64,000 bases of DNA from Elusimicrobiota bacterium (GCA_030696455.1 JAUYSH010000074.1:1-64000), one strand, 5' to 3'; counted from the stretch's first letter, positions 23,795 through 32,913 are shown. Notes: generated from the letters alone by a model not told the origin. A program made the numbers and translations.

Positions 23795-25069
23795 TCAGCT
23801 CGTTTTAAGGGAAGCCCTCAACGCGGCCTCGATGGCGTCGCACGCAAGCAAAACGCCGTTCTCGGTCCGTATGGCGGCCCCGATGCGAGCCGCCTGATCT
23901 TTTATCTCGTCGTCGTCCAATAGCCGCGACAAAGTCGCGGCAAGCTCCCGGCCCGTCGGATTTCTTGATTCGAGTGCCTCACCCGCGCCCATGCGCGCGA
24001 CCCTCGCCGCGTTGTCGAACTGGTCGTGCGCGAACGGCACGATCATCTGCGGAACCCCCGCCCGCAGCGCCTGCGCCGTCGTCCCGATGCCCCCCGAATG
24101 CACCACCGCCGCGCACCTCGGGAACAGGTCGTGATAAGGGGCCGATTCGAACGCCTCCACGCCGTTGGGCAGATCCGTCAGTTCCTTCGCCGCCGGTCCC
24201 GCCAGCAGGATCGCGCGTACCCCGTGGCCTTTGACGGCCGCGGCCGCGTTGCGAAAGAAATCCCCCGCGATCATCACCGCCGCGGAGCCGAGCGTGAACA
24301 CGACGGGGGGCGTGCCGGCGCCCAGGAAGGCCTCGAGCCCCGGGTCCAGCCCCTTTCCGCCGATGTCCGAGTCCAGGAACGGAAACCCGCACGCGAGCGT
24401 GTTCTCGGGCCAGTCGAGCTGCGGCGGACCGTACAGCGGCGAGAAAAGCGCGAGCGTGCCGTACGGCGAATACTGCCCGTCGAAGAGCGGGTCCGCGCCG
24501 CGCGGCAGGCCGAGCTCCGCTCGCAGCGCGCGCACGGGGTCCCCCCAGCGCGAAGCCGCGAGCTTCACGAGCAGAAGCAGCGCGCGGTTGAACGCGGGGC
24601 CCAGCGGCCGCAGCGCCCCGAGCCAGGGGGCCGGCGCCAGGACGGGCGGGTCCTCCGCCGAGAGGAACATCAGCGGCTGCAGCACGACGGATAGCCAGAT
24701 CATGTTCCTCTTCTCGGCGAGCACGGGGGCCGCGTAGGTCAGGGAGTGGGAGAGCAGAAGGTCCGCGCCGGCGGCCGCGCGCTCGAGGTCCGAATAGCTC
24801 TCGCGCACTCTTGGTGTAAGAATCTCGCGGATGATGACCTCCGGGCCCTTCACCCGGTCGAGCGCGCGCGCGAAGAGGGCGAGGTCCCCGCGGTCCAGGT
24901 CGGGGCGCACCGGCGCGAAGCCGAGCCCGCGGCCCTCGACGTCGCGCCGGTAGACCTCCGACGTCGCGACGACAGGGTCGTGGCCGCGGCGCTTGAGCTC
25001 GAGGCCGAGCGCCAGGAAGGGGTTGAGGTCGCCGTACGAGCCGAAGGTGGCGAGGATGATCCGGGCCAT
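23795..25069 (-). CDS. GT1-type glycosyltransferase (UGT/MGT-like)
   Basis: 424 aa, two Rossmann-like halves as in GT-B enzymes. The N-terminus is typical (MARIILATFGSYGDLNPFLALGLELKRRGH). The C-terminal donor-binding region reads HSGGIGTTAQALRAGVPQMIVPFAHDQFDNA near 335-365, the UGT signature in which the late Asp-Gln contacts the sugar nucleotide. Probably glycosylates a lipid or small hydrophobic acceptor at the inner face of the membrane. Start ATG 25069, with TATTCT 6 nt upstream. It is transcribed separately from the GH13 operon behind it. Confidence 0.85.
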   Translation of the reverse strand: MARIILATFGSYGDLNPFLALGLELKRRGHDPVVATSEVYRRDVEGRGLGFAPVRPDLDRGDLALFARALDRVKGPEVIIREILTPRVRESYSDLERAAAGADLLLSHSLTYAAPVLAEKRNMIWLSVVLQPLMFLSAEDPPVLAPAPWLGALRPLGPAFNRALLLLVKLAASRWGDPVRALRAELGLPRGADPLFDGQYSPYGTLALFSPLYGPPQLDWPENTLACGFPFLDSDIGGKGLDPGLEAFLGAGTPPVVFTLGSAAVMIAGDFFRNAAAAVKGHGVRAILLAGPAAKELTDLPNGVEAFESAPYHDLFPRCAAVVHSGGIGTTAQALRAGVPQMIVPFAHDQFDNAARVARMGAGEALESRNPTGRELAATLSRLLDDDEIKDQAARIGAAIRTENGVLLACDAIEAALRASLKTS

Positions 25070-25075
25070 GACCTC

Positions 25076-25081
25076 AGAATA
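25076..25081 (-). promoter_or_regulatory. -10 box TATTCT of the glycosyltransferase gene
   Basis: TATTCT with exactly 6 nt to ATG 25069 on the minus strand. Confidence 0.45.
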
Positions 25082-25118
25082 TCAATATTGGCTCGCAGCG
25101 GACCGGCCGGGGCGCCGA

Positions 25119-25136
25119 ACTGTTTCCGGAAACAGT
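25119..25136. repeat. Perfect palindrome ACTGTTTCCGGAAACAGT
   Basis: 18-bp perfect palindrome, 17 nt downstream of the stop of the membrane protein ending the GH13 operon. Same family as the 7575 and 22083 copies. Confidence 0.9.
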
Positions 25137-25152
25137 CGAGCCGCGCAAAAAT

Positions 25153-26205
25153 CTAACGCGCGTGGGCGAGCTTGGCCAGGTTCTCGAGGCGGGAGACCAT
25201 CGCGTCGTCGGCCTGCGCGGACGGCGGGTCCTGGAAGAACAGGGAGAAGATCGCGTAGGAGCCCCAGGAGAGGACGAGCGTGCCGGTCGTCAGCAGGAAG
25301 TAGAAGTACTGGTAGCCGAAGCTCGCGAACAGGCCGAACTGCATCGTCAGGCTCGAGAGCTGATAGAAGTGCATCATCGTCGAGTGGCTGATCACGCCCG
25401 CGCGGCGCATCTTGTTGATGGCGGGGATCAGCGGACCTCCGGAGATCATGCCTTGGATGATGTTGATGAAAATGAGGCCCATGCCGTGCCAGGTGTAGAC
25501 CAGCGGGTTCATGCCCAGAGGTCCGAGCACAAGTCGATTGAGAAATTCAAAAAAACAAAGCTGTACGTATACAAATGTAAAATCGCCGATGTAGGCGGGG
25601 CCCACGCGGAGCATGCCGGTCATGCGGCCGAGGAACTTCATGTAGGTCTGGCCGAAGACGGTGAAGACGGTGTCCTGGAGCTGATACCAGGCGAGCGCGA
25701 GAGCCGCGCGCAGGAGGTTGAGGCCGCCGGTGCGCACGGGCAGGATCATGAAGATCACCCGCACGACGAGGTTGAGGCCGAAGGTCTTCGTGGCCAGGTA
25801 CGCGTAGTCCTGGCGGTTGGGACGGGTCCAGCAGTCGCGCAGGAGCTGGGGCGCCCGGCGCAGCATCTCGGGCTTGAACTCGATGAAGCCCTTCGGGCCG
25901 GAGCCGCCCGATTCCTTGGAGCCGCCCATGAGCACGACGGTGGTGCGCCCGGAGAAGCGCGACGAGATCGAGCGGGTGAGCGCGCGGTCCTCGGGGGAGC
26001 GCTCGCTGCCGCCCCCGCCCATGCCCTCGGAATAGGTCTTGGTCGAAAACAGGGCGATGACGACGCGCTCGGCGTCGGGCAGCTCGGAGGCGCGGGAGAA
26101 CCGGGTCGCGGCCTCCGAGGTCTTCGCGTGGAAAAAATAATAGGCGCGCTCGGTGTCGCTGCGGTCGAGGGCGAGGACGACGAGGTCTTCGGCGGAAAAG
26201 GTCAT
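25153..26205 (-). CDS. Polytopic membrane protein, paralogue of the 30674-32302 gene
   Basis: 350 aa. The N-terminal ~120 residues are soluble and cytosolic-looking (GGGGSER loop, VVLMGGSKESG). From LATKTFGLNLVVRVIFMIL onward there are about five or six membrane segments. The LATKTF start, segment lengths and the loop MRRAGVISHSTMMHFYQLSS correspond to LATKTFPLVTSIGVYW and AINRWQHSGIQQVRDLSF in the first gene of the operon, so the two cores look homologous. Starts 7 nt after the GH13 stop. Function unknown; the pairing suggests a partner for glucan processing or a glucan-linked membrane complex. Confidence 0.65.
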   Translation of the reverse strand: MTFSAEDLVVLALDRSDTERAYYFFHAKTSEAATRFSRASELPDAERVVIALFSTKTYSEGMGGGGSERSPEDRALTRSISSRFSGRTTVVLMGGSKESGGSGPKGFIEFKPEMLRRAPQLLRDCWTRPNRQDYAYLATKTFGLNLVVRVIFMILPVRTGGLNLLRAALALAWYQLQDTVFTVFGQTYMKFLGRMTGMLRVGPAYIGDFTFVYVQLCFFEFLNRLVLGPLGMNPLVYTWHGMGLIFINIIQGMISGGPLIPAINKMRRAGVISHSTMMHFYQLSSLTMQFGLFASFGYQYFYFLLTTGTLVLSWGSYAIFSLFFQDPPSAQADDAMVSRLENLAKLAHAR

Positions 26206-26212
26206 TCGGGGC

Positions 26213-28669
26213 TCACAGGTCGAGGAGGATATGATCGTAAATTTTGGGAGCGTCGAGCGGGCCGCCGTCGGCGACGGAGAAGGTCCAGTCCTCGGGCGTG
26301 GCGGACACGGCGCGCAGCTCGCCGAGGTAGCCGTCCCAGGTGGTGACGAGCACCTTCGCGCCGGCGAAGGTCTTCAGCTTGCCGAAGCAGCGCTCCGAAA
26401 AAAGGAAGTTGACGGTGCGCCGGGCGGGGTTGGCGCTTTGCTTGACCTCGCCGGGCAGGGGCGGGCCGTAGGCGTCGGCGCCCGAGCCCTTGGCCGAGAA
26501 CGAGCGGGAGCCCCAGCCGTACAGCAGGAAGCCGGCGTCCCAGCGGAAGCCGGGGACCTTGGCGCCCATCATGGGCAGCGCCTCGATGCCGGGGCGGCCG
26601 GGGAGCTGGAAGAACACGCCGAAGTAGGCGTGGTCGTAGCCCTCGGGCGGGTTCCAGGAATCGGTGACCCGGCTCATGAGCAATTCCATCTTGAGATCGC
26701 GGCCGCGGGAGCAGACGCGGACGCGTTCAAGCGATAATTGGCCGTCGTAAGAGGCTTCGGTCGGCGCGCGAAGGCGGCGTCCGCCGAAGCCGCCTTTATT
26801 CGCGGGCGGTACGCCGCGCTCGACAAGAAGCCTATCGCAACACCGGAGATCCACATTTATGGCCGTGGACAGAGTCCTCGATCCGTTCGACGCCGTTGAT
26901 AAAAGGCGAAGTGTGCGCTTGCCGCCGCCGAGATTCTCCGGGTCGGCAGTAAGCACGCCGGCCTTCAGGTCGCGCACGGGCCGGCGGCGCTCCAGGTCGT
27001 CGTCGCACAGGAGCTCGAGCTTCGCCGGCTTGGGGCCGCGAGGTAATTTAAATCTTAGCGGGAAAGGTTCCTTGTAAGGTCCGTCGTTTGCGACGCTCAA
27101 CTTCGGCGCCGAAGGCGCCGCGGTCCTCGCGGGAGAACGGCTCTCATCGAGAATCAGGAAGGATTCGGGGGCGAGAGACAGGACCGACGACAACGGAAGG
27201 GGATCCGATGAGAGAAGGACCTTCACGCCCTTGCCTGCGTTGGCCAAGGCGTAAGCACGGCGTTCGGGTGCGGTGTTGAAGATCACGCGATAGCGGCTTT
27301 TGCCGTTCACGACAACGTAGGAAAGTATCCCGCATGACGCCCCGGAATGCTCCACGGTCGCCTCGCCTGCGGCGAGGCTCGCATGTTCTTTGCGTAGGGA
27401 AATCAGCTTGCGTAAAAACTTGTTTTCCGGACGCTTCGCGTCCGTTAAGGACTCGTCGAACATCTGCTGGCGCGCCCCGGTGAGACCGGCCTCCGTCCCA
27501 TAGTACACGCAGGGCAAGCCCGGCAAGGTGAACAACGCCGCCAAACATTGCCGCGCTGCGCGCGGCGTGCCGCGGGCATAGACCCGTTCGACATCGTGGT
27601 TGTCCGCGAAGGTGACCCACAATTCGGGATTGCGTTTGCGCGCCGCAAGCGGCGCGCGGAGTGCGTCGGTCGCGGACTTTCTGAAAAATACTTGATTGAG
27701 TGCCTCGTTCAAAGGCAGATCGACGGCGGAGTCCAAGCGCGGACCCTTCGGACCGTCAAGATATTTCCCTATCGCCTTGTAATCGTAACTCCACACCTCG
27801 CCGAAGACCAGGAACTCCTTGTTGCCGCGTTCCGCGGCGAACGGCTTGAGACCTGGATCCTGCGGATCCGTCTTTTTCAAGAAATCGTCGTAGAAGCCCT
27901 CGGGCGTATAGTACACGGTGTCGACCCGAAACCCATCGATGCCGACTTGTTCTATCCAAAACCGGTAGATCTCGCGCATGCGCCGCGCGGCGAGGGCGTT
28001 GTCGAGGTTGATGTCGTCCAGGTCGCCCATGGCATGGGTCAACGTCTGACGTCTGTCGCGGTAGTCGTCGATATTCGGCGTGAAATTATACACGGCGGCT
28101 TTTCTGTGCGCCGGATCTCGCGGATCGTTCATCTTGAACACGGGATCGTTGGGCGCTTTCGGCTCCCCGTCGGGGGGGTAGGTGCCGGGCAGGGCGCGCC
28201 AGCTGCGCTCGGGGTGCTTGGGGTCGTAGCCCTCGGCGGTCACGGTGAAGAAGTTCGCGGTGTGGTTGACGACGATGTCCTGGATCACCTTCATGCCCAG
28301 GGCGTGGGCGTCGGCGACCATGCGCCGGTAGTCCTCGATCGTGCCGAAGTGCGGGTCGACGGCGGTGAAGTCGTAGGGCCAGTAGCCGTGATAGCCGCGC
28401 GTGGCGATCGTCGGATTGACCCATTGGCCGTGGGTCGGAGGGGTCAGCCAGACGGCGTCGATGCCCAGGCGCTTGAGCCCCGGCAGGCGGCGGCGCAGGC
28501 CCTCGAGGTCGCCGCCCTGGAACTTCTCGGGGTCGGTCGGGGAGTACTCGTCGCGGCCGAAGTCGTTGCGCGAGGGGTCCCCGTCGGCGAAGCGGTCGAG
28601 GAGGACGAGATAGAGGATCTTGCCCGACCAGGCGGGCAAGCTCCGCTTGCCCAGGTTATTTCGCGTCAC
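26213..28669 (-). CDS. GH13 alpha-amylase family enzyme with glucodextranase-like C-terminal domain
   Basis: 818 aa, no signal peptide; the catalytic (beta/alpha)8 barrel begins at once (ILYLVLLDRFADGD). Conserved regions are complete: DIVVNH (~131), GFRVDTVYY with the nucleophile Asp (~248), GEVWSYD with the acid Glu (~288) and FADNHDVERV (~356). After the barrel and a beta domain, residues ~600-818 resemble the Glucodextran_C domain (ending W.F..ADGGP..PKIYDHIL). GTG 28669 lies inside the 3' end of the preceding GH13 gene (14-nt overlap). Hydrolyses or rearranges alpha-1,4-glucan, apparently in the cytosol. The middle third is less GC-rich and contains several short perfect hairpins. Confidence 0.85.
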   Translation of the reverse strand: MTRNNLGKRSLPAWSGKILYLVLLDRFADGDPSRNDFGRDEYSPTDPEKFQGGDLEGLRRRLPGLKRLGIDAVWLTPPTHGQWVNPTIATRGYHGYWPYDFTAVDPHFGTIEDYRRMVADAHALGMKVIQDIVVNHTANFFTVTAEGYDPKHPERSWRALPGTYPPDGEPKAPNDPVFKMNDPRDPAHRKAAVYNFTPNIDDYRDRRQTLTHAMGDLDDINLDNALAARRMREIYRFWIEQVGIDGFRVDTVYYTPEGFYDDFLKKTDPQDPGLKPFAAERGNKEFLVFGEVWSYDYKAIGKYLDGPKGPRLDSAVDLPLNEALNQVFFRKSATDALRAPLAARKRNPELWVTFADNHDVERVYARGTPRAARQCLAALFTLPGLPCVYYGTEAGLTGARQQMFDESLTDAKRPENKFLRKLISLRKEHASLAAGEATVEHSGASCGILSYVVVNGKSRYRVIFNTAPERRAYALANAGKGVKVLLSSDPLPLSSVLSLAPESFLILDESRSPARTAAPSAPKLSVANDGPYKEPFPLRFKLPRGPKPAKLELLCDDDLERRRPVRDLKAGVLTADPENLGGGKRTLRLLSTASNGSRTLSTAINVDLRCCDRLLVERGVPPANKGGFGGRRLRAPTEASYDGQLSLERVRVCSRGRDLKMELLMSRVTDSWNPPEGYDHAYFGVFFQLPGRPGIEALPMMGAKVPGFRWDAGFLLYGWGSRSFSAKGSGADAYGPPLPGEVKQSANPARRTVNFLFSERCFGKLKTFAGAKVLVTTWDGYLGELRAVSATPEDWTFSVADGGPLDAPKIYDHILLDL

Positions 28670-30677
28670 GGACCAGCACGCGCACGCTCAGCGGCGGCAC
28701 GGAGACGGTGATTTGCGAGCCGACCGCGAGGACGAGGTCGAGGGTCTCGACGCGGTAGGATTCTTCGAGCGCGTCCTTGAACACGGCTCCCTTGGGGCTC
28801 AGCGTGGCGTCCACCCACATTGTCTGCGTGCTTTCTTTCGTGCCGAAGTTGATCGCGACGACGACCTCCTGGCCGTCGTATATGCGCGAGAAGGCGAACA
28901 GGCCGGTGCCGGCGGGTTCCGACCAGCGCACCCACTGGGCGCCGCGGCGCAGGGCCGCGTACGCGATGCGCACGTCGGCGAGCCGCTTCATGAACTGGTA
29001 GGTCGGGTTGCTCGTGTCGAACTTGTCGCCCTTGGAGCTCTCCGACTTGAACTGCCCGTCGGCGAACTGGTCCTCGCGGTTGCGGGGATCGGCGGGATGG
29101 TCCGGGCCTTCGGGGTCGAGGCGGTCGGTGTCCTGGCGGAAGCCCTGCTCGGTCCCATAATAAGTCATCGGGATGCCGACGGAGAACAGCAGATAGGCGA
29201 GCGCCACCTTGAGCTGGGCCTCGGGTTCGCCCAGGCGCAGGAAGCGGTACACGTCGTGGTTGTCGATGAAGCGCAGGAGCCGGTCGGCCAGGGGGCCCAG
29301 GACCTGGTTGGTGCGGTGCATGCTGTCCTCGAGCACGCGCGTCGGGGCCTTGCCGTGCAGGGCGTAGGTCTCGCGGCGGTAGGCGGGGTAGGAGAACGCG
29401 CTGTCCATGCCGTCGGTGGTCAGGTGCGGGATCAGGTCGGAGTCGATGCCGGTCGAGTTCTCGCCGACGAGGAAGAAGTTCTTCTTGCCGATCGAGGCGG
29501 CGTACTCCTTGATCGCCTTGGAGAACACCGGCACGAAGCCGGGGGCGATGTGGCGCACCGCGTCGACGCGGAAGCCGTCGATGTCCGTTTCTTGAATCCA
29601 CCACTTCGCGATGTGGATCAGGGCGTCCGCGGTCTCTTTCTTGTCGGACGCGTAGTGGCGATAGTTCGGAGGGAAGTCGCCGTTCGTCGCCTGCGCGTGG
29701 TCGCTCCAGTTGTCGATGACGCCGCGGCGCGTGAAGTGCTTCGGATCCTTGAGGTCGCTGGGCAGGAGCGACTCGGTCCACTCGCCGATCTCCTTGGGCT
29801 CGCCCTCGAGGCCGCGCCACTGGGAGCCCTCGGTGTACTCGAAGACGGGGCCGCTGTGGTTGAGCACCCAGTCGAGCACGACCCGCATGCCGCGTTGGTG
29901 CGCTCCGAGCACCAACTCTTTGAAATCCGCCATGGTGCCGAGATGCGGGTCGATCGCCAGCAGGTGCACCGGGGCGTAGCCGTGGTAGGAGTCGGCCTGG
30001 TTCTGGTTCACCGGTGAGAGCAGCAAGGTCGTGACGCCCGAGTTCTTCAGATAGTCGAGCTGCTCGATGACGCCGCGCAGGTTGCCGCCGTGGCGCGAGC
30101 CGCCCTTCGTCGGGTCGCCGTGGGTGCGGACCTTGCCGGCGCGGGCGAAGCGGTCGAGGAGCATGAAATGGAGGATCTCGTCGCGCCAGTCGGCGGGGGA
30201 GGCCGTGTACGCGCGAAGGGGCTCGGCCGAGATCGGCGCCTCGGCCAGGGTCTGCGGCGCGTCCGGGACGTCCTCGACGAGCGCGTGCGCGGTCTGCCAG
30301 GCCTGGCGCAGCGCGGCGATCTGGGCCGGGGTGCGGCCTTCGGTCGAGGGGGCGGCGGGGAGCGCGGCCTTCGCGGCGGCCGGCGCCGCCGCCTTGGCCG
30401 GCGCGACCGGCTTGGCGGCCGCCGGTATGGCCGAGGCGGCCAAGGCCGGGGCGAGCGAGGGGGCCGCGAGCGCCGGAGCCAGAGAAGAATCGAGCGAGAG
30501 CGCGGACGGGCCGGTGAGCGGCGAGAGCGCGGGGGCGGAGAGCGTCGTGCCGAGGGTGCCGCTGATGCGGGGGACCGCGGCGTTGGCGCCCCGGGAGACG
30601 ACCTGGGCGCGCAGCTCGGGCGCGCCTGAGAGCGCGACGAGCAAAGACAGCGAAAGGGCGAAAATTCGCCGGATCAC
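28656..30677 (-). CDS. Exported GH13 alpha-amylase family enzyme
   Basis: 673 aa. Signal peptide VIRRIFALSLSLLVALSGAPELRAQ, then a ~130-residue Ala/Pro leader, then the barrel starting FMLLDRFARAG. Catalytic regions: VLDWVLNHSG (~264), DGFRVDAVRH (~363), LVGENS (~407), FIDNHDVYRF (~474), so the Asp-Glu-Asp triad is intact. A C-terminal beta domain ends at VRVLVRDAK. The ORF-track start (838 aa) reads back through the membrane gene; GTG 30677 overlaps its stop as GTGA. The enzyme acts on alpha-glucans in the periplasm or outside, upstream of the cytosolic GH13. Confidence 0.9.
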   Translation of the reverse strand: MIRRIFALSLSLLVALSGAPELRAQVVSRGANAAVPRISGTLGTTLSAPALSPLTGPSALSLDSSLAPALAAPSLAPALAASAIPAAAKPVAPAKAAAPAAAKAALPAAPSTEGRTPAQIAALRQAWQTAHALVEDVPDAPQTLAEAPISAEPLRAYTASPADWRDEILHFMLLDRFARAGKVRTHGDPTKGGSRHGGNLRGVIEQLDYLKNSGVTTLLLSPVNQNQADSYHGYAPVHLLAIDPHLGTMADFKELVLGAHQRGMRVVLDWVLNHSGPVFEYTEGSQWRGLEGEPKEIGEWTESLLPSDLKDPKHFTRRGVIDNWSDHAQATNGDFPPNYRHYASDKKETADALIHIAKWWIQETDIDGFRVDAVRHIAPGFVPVFSKAIKEYAASIGKKNFFLVGENSTGIDSDLIPHLTTDGMDSAFSYPAYRRETYALHGKAPTRVLEDSMHRTNQVLGPLADRLLRFIDNHDVYRFLRLGEPEAQLKVALAYLLFSVGIPMTYYGTEQGFRQDTDRLDPEGPDHPADPRNREDQFADGQFKSESSKGDKFDTSNPTYQFMKRLADVRIAYAALRRGAQWVRWSEPAGTGLFAFSRIYDGQEVVVAINFGTKESTQTMWVDATLSPKGAVFKDALEESYRVETLDLVLAVGSQITVSVPPLSVRVLVRDAK

Positions 30678-32302
30678 TTTTTGCCTCCGCGAACCAGCTT
30701 CCACAGCGCGCGGGCGGGCCAGGTCATCACGCGCACGAGAGGGTTGTCGAAGACGGCCTTGACGGCCTGTCGCAGCGGGGGCTCGATGAAGACGCCTTCG
30801 ACCGGGTACTTGGCCTTGAACTCGGCGCTCTCGGCCAGCGCGGCGCTGGTGACGAAGACGATCTCGCGCGCCTTCGCCCGCCCGGCCCAGAGAGCGATGG
30901 CGAGGTCGAGCGACTGCTGGAAGAGGAAGATGGCCCAGAACAAGGTCATCGAGCCGGAGGCGAAGAAGGGCGCGGCGAGGAGGAAGCTCAGGTCGCGGAC
31001 CTGCTGGATGCCGGAGTGCTGCCAGCGGTTGATCGCGCCCTTCGCATACAGCGCGTTGAGGGCGTTGTAGCCGAGCACGCCGAAGAAGTTGCCGATGACG
31101 GACATGAGGGCCATGTCCTTCCAGTAGTTCGCGCTCCACGGGGGCGTCACGCTCGAAGGGTTCGCGGTCCACGTCAGGAAGCGATAGATCGTGCCCGCGC
31201 CCTGCATATAGGCGAGGTTGAAGAACATCTGGTAGTTGAAGCCGCGCGCCTTGACCAGGCTTTCCTGGAAGTTGTTCCAGCTCTTCAGAAAGAAGCCGTG
31301 GAAGACCTGCTGGGCCACGCTCAAGGTGATCAGGCCGGCGAGGGCGATCGGGTGGGCCAGGCCGGCCGCGGCCCAGTAGACGCCGATCGAAGTGACGAGA
31401 GGGAAGGTCTTGGTCGCCAGCCCGCCGATGATCTCGCTCGGCAGGGGCTTGACCAAAGAGTCCTTGAACATCTTGCCGAGGAACCGGGCCTCGCGGAAGG
31501 GCGCGAGAAGCTTCGAGCCGATCGAGGAGGAGATCTTCGACGCACCCGCCGCGGCCGCCGGCGACGTCTGCGCCGCCGCGGAGGGCTTCGGCGCCCAGTC
31601 CACGGCGAGCTTTTCCTGCTCGATCTTGCCCTTCGCGGTGACGCCCAGCAGCGCGCCGACCTGCGCCGCGTTCTTCTCGCTCAGGCCCGAGGGGTCGTTC
31701 TTCGCGGTGAGCAGGCGGACCTGGCCTTTGCGCGAGGCCGCCTCGGCCAAGGTGATCTCCGTCATGGGCTGGCCGTGGCGGACGACGAAGGCTTTCAGAT
31801 TACCGGTGTCGATGGGAGCCTGATCGACGGGCTTCTTCGCGCCGCCGTCGAACATCGCGGCGAGCTTCTCGGTCCACGTCCGGGACGCCGCCTCATCCTT
31901 GGCGGGCGCCGAGGGAGCGGCGAGAAGGGCCGCGGGCGAGGCCGGCGAGGGCTTGAGAGCCTGGGCGGCGGCGGGGCGGGCGGCGGCGAGGGCCGCGGGC
32001 AAGGCCGGCAGAGCGCCGACGGCGTGGGCGGCCGCGGGCGCGGCCTGAACCTGAGGCGCGGCGGCGATGGGTGCCGGGGCGACCCCGGGGGTGGGGGTCA
32101 GGCTCGGGGTCATCGACGGGAGAGAGAGAGAGAGAGGGGCCAAGGCCCCGTGAGCGGCGGGGACGATGGAGACGGCCCCGGCGGCGGCGGAAACGGAGGA
32201 TTGAGCGGAGGCGCCGGCCCGCGCGGCGGAGAGATTCTGGGCAAAAGAGGAGGTCGGGATCGAGGCTGAAAGGAGAACTGCGATTACCCCTGAGGGTCTC
32301 AT
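30674..32302 (-). CDS. Exported-leader polytopic membrane protein, first gene of GH13 operon
   Basis: 542 aa. Signal peptide MRPSGVIAVLLSASIPTSSFAQ, a ~110-residue Ala/Pro-rich leader (SLPSMTPSLTPTPG), then a small soluble domain (~150-230; FVVRHGQPMTEITLAEAA). From about residue 290 there are roughly six membrane segments starting GGLATKTFPLVTSIGVYW. This core parallels the last gene of the operon (25153-26205). The order membrane-GH13-GH13-membrane, all overlapping or within 7 nt, indicates one transcription unit. Function unknown. TACAAT lies 11 nt before the start, and CTAGGA/TAGGTCCC motifs lie about 40-70 nt upstream. Confidence 0.7.
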   Translation of the reverse strand: MRPSGVIAVLLSASIPTSSFAQNLSAARAGASAQSSVSAAAGAVSIVPAAHGALAPLSLSLPSMTPSLTPTPGVAPAPIAAAPQVQAAPAAAHAVGALPALPAALAAARPAAAQALKPSPASPAALLAAPSAPAKDEAASRTWTEKLAAMFDGGAKKPVDQAPIDTGNLKAFVVRHGQPMTEITLAEAASRKGQVRLLTAKNDPSGLSEKNAAQVGALLGVTAKGKIEQEKLAVDWAPKPSAAAQTSPAAAAGASKISSSIGSKLLAPFREARFLGKMFKDSLVKPLPSEIIGGLATKTFPLVTSIGVYWAAAGLAHPIALAGLITLSVAQQVFHGFFLKSWNNFQESLVKARGFNYQMFFNLAYMQGAGTIYRFLTWTANPSSVTPPWSANYWKDMALMSVIGNFFGVLGYNALNALYAKGAINRWQHSGIQQVRDLSFLLAAPFFASGSMTLFWAIFLFQQSLDLAIALWAGRAKAREIVFVTSAALAESAEFKAKYPVEGVFIEPPLRQAVKAVFDNPLVRVMTWPARALWKLVRGGKK

Positions 32303-32348
32303 AGCCTAATGAGATTGTAGCCCGGGAGGAGAAAGGCCCCCAGGGGCA

Positions 32349-32381
32349 TGGGACCTACTAGGAAGTGGGCCTTGGGCCTAT
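32349..32381. promoter_or_regulatory. CTAGGA/TAGGTCCC motif cluster upstream of GH13 operon
   Basis: On the plus strand GGGACCTACTAGGAAGTGGGCC, followed by TTGGGCCTATAG. On the minus strand this gives TAGGCCCA and TAGGTCCCAT, the same pieces found near 17840-17940 and 40888-40928. Confidence 0.4.
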
Positions 32382-32406
32382 AGCCGGCGTCACAGACCTA
32401 CACCTG

Positions 32407-32763
32407 TTATCGGCGCACGGACCAGACGAAGCCGTCGTACCAGAAGTGCATCAGGGAGACCACCAAGGTGACCGCCAGGGCCTTGCTCGAAAGCTCCCCG
32501 AGCACGCCGAACACGCTTCCGTACAGGAACCCCGAGCCGATGAAAAGGCGAAGGCCAAAGACCGGCCGCGGACCTCCGGATTCGCGTGTGAGCGGAAGAA
32601 CACGATCGCGAGGTGGGCCATGATGAACGCACCGAGGAACGCGTCCACCGGAGAGCCCGAACGCCGAGAGCTTCCAACTCGCGAGCGGCGTCAGGCCGAG
32701 GGCGAGCCCGAGGGCCAGCGCCCACACGGGGGCCAGGACGAGGTGTATCCAGTCCTGCGGCGG
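32407..32763 (-). pseudogene. Decayed integral membrane protein fragment
   Basis: Two reading frames each hold half of a plausible membrane protein. One frame gives VWALALGLALGLTPLASWKLSAFGLSG and, after a gap, FIGSGFLYGSVFGVLGELSSKALAVTLVVSLMHFWYDGFVWSVRR. The missing middle lies in another frame (DAFLGAFIMAHLAIVFFRSHANPEVRG). Two compensating frameshifts, near 32650 and 32540, are needed to join them, and the upstream part is cut short near 32765. The ending HFWYDGFVW resembles the C-terminus of several polytopic membrane families. A degraded gene is more likely than a sequencing error, because the N-terminus is missing as well. Confidence 0.5.
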
Positions 32764-32824
32764 CTATCGCGGATTATAGATACATAATACCGGCGCGGGT
32801 GAAAACCTGTTAAACTTGAGGGGC

Positions 32825-32895
32825 GCCCCCTTAGCTCAGTGGTAGAGCAGCAGTTTTGTAAACTGCCTACCCCAGTTCGATTCTGGGAGGGGGCT
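32825..32895 (+). tRNA. tRNA-Thr (anticodon TGT)
   Basis: Complete cloverleaf: acceptor GCCCCCT/AGGGGGC, D arm GCTC-AGTGGTA-GAGC, anticodon arm GCAGT-TTTGTAA-ACTGC with anticodon TGT, T arm CCCAG-TTCGATT-CTGGG, discriminator T. The variable loop is 4 nt. No CCA is encoded (CCG follows). A TTAAACT -10-like element lies about 10 nt upstream. Confidence 0.95.
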
Positions 32896-32913
32896 CCGAT
32901 TTTCCCCAGCCCC

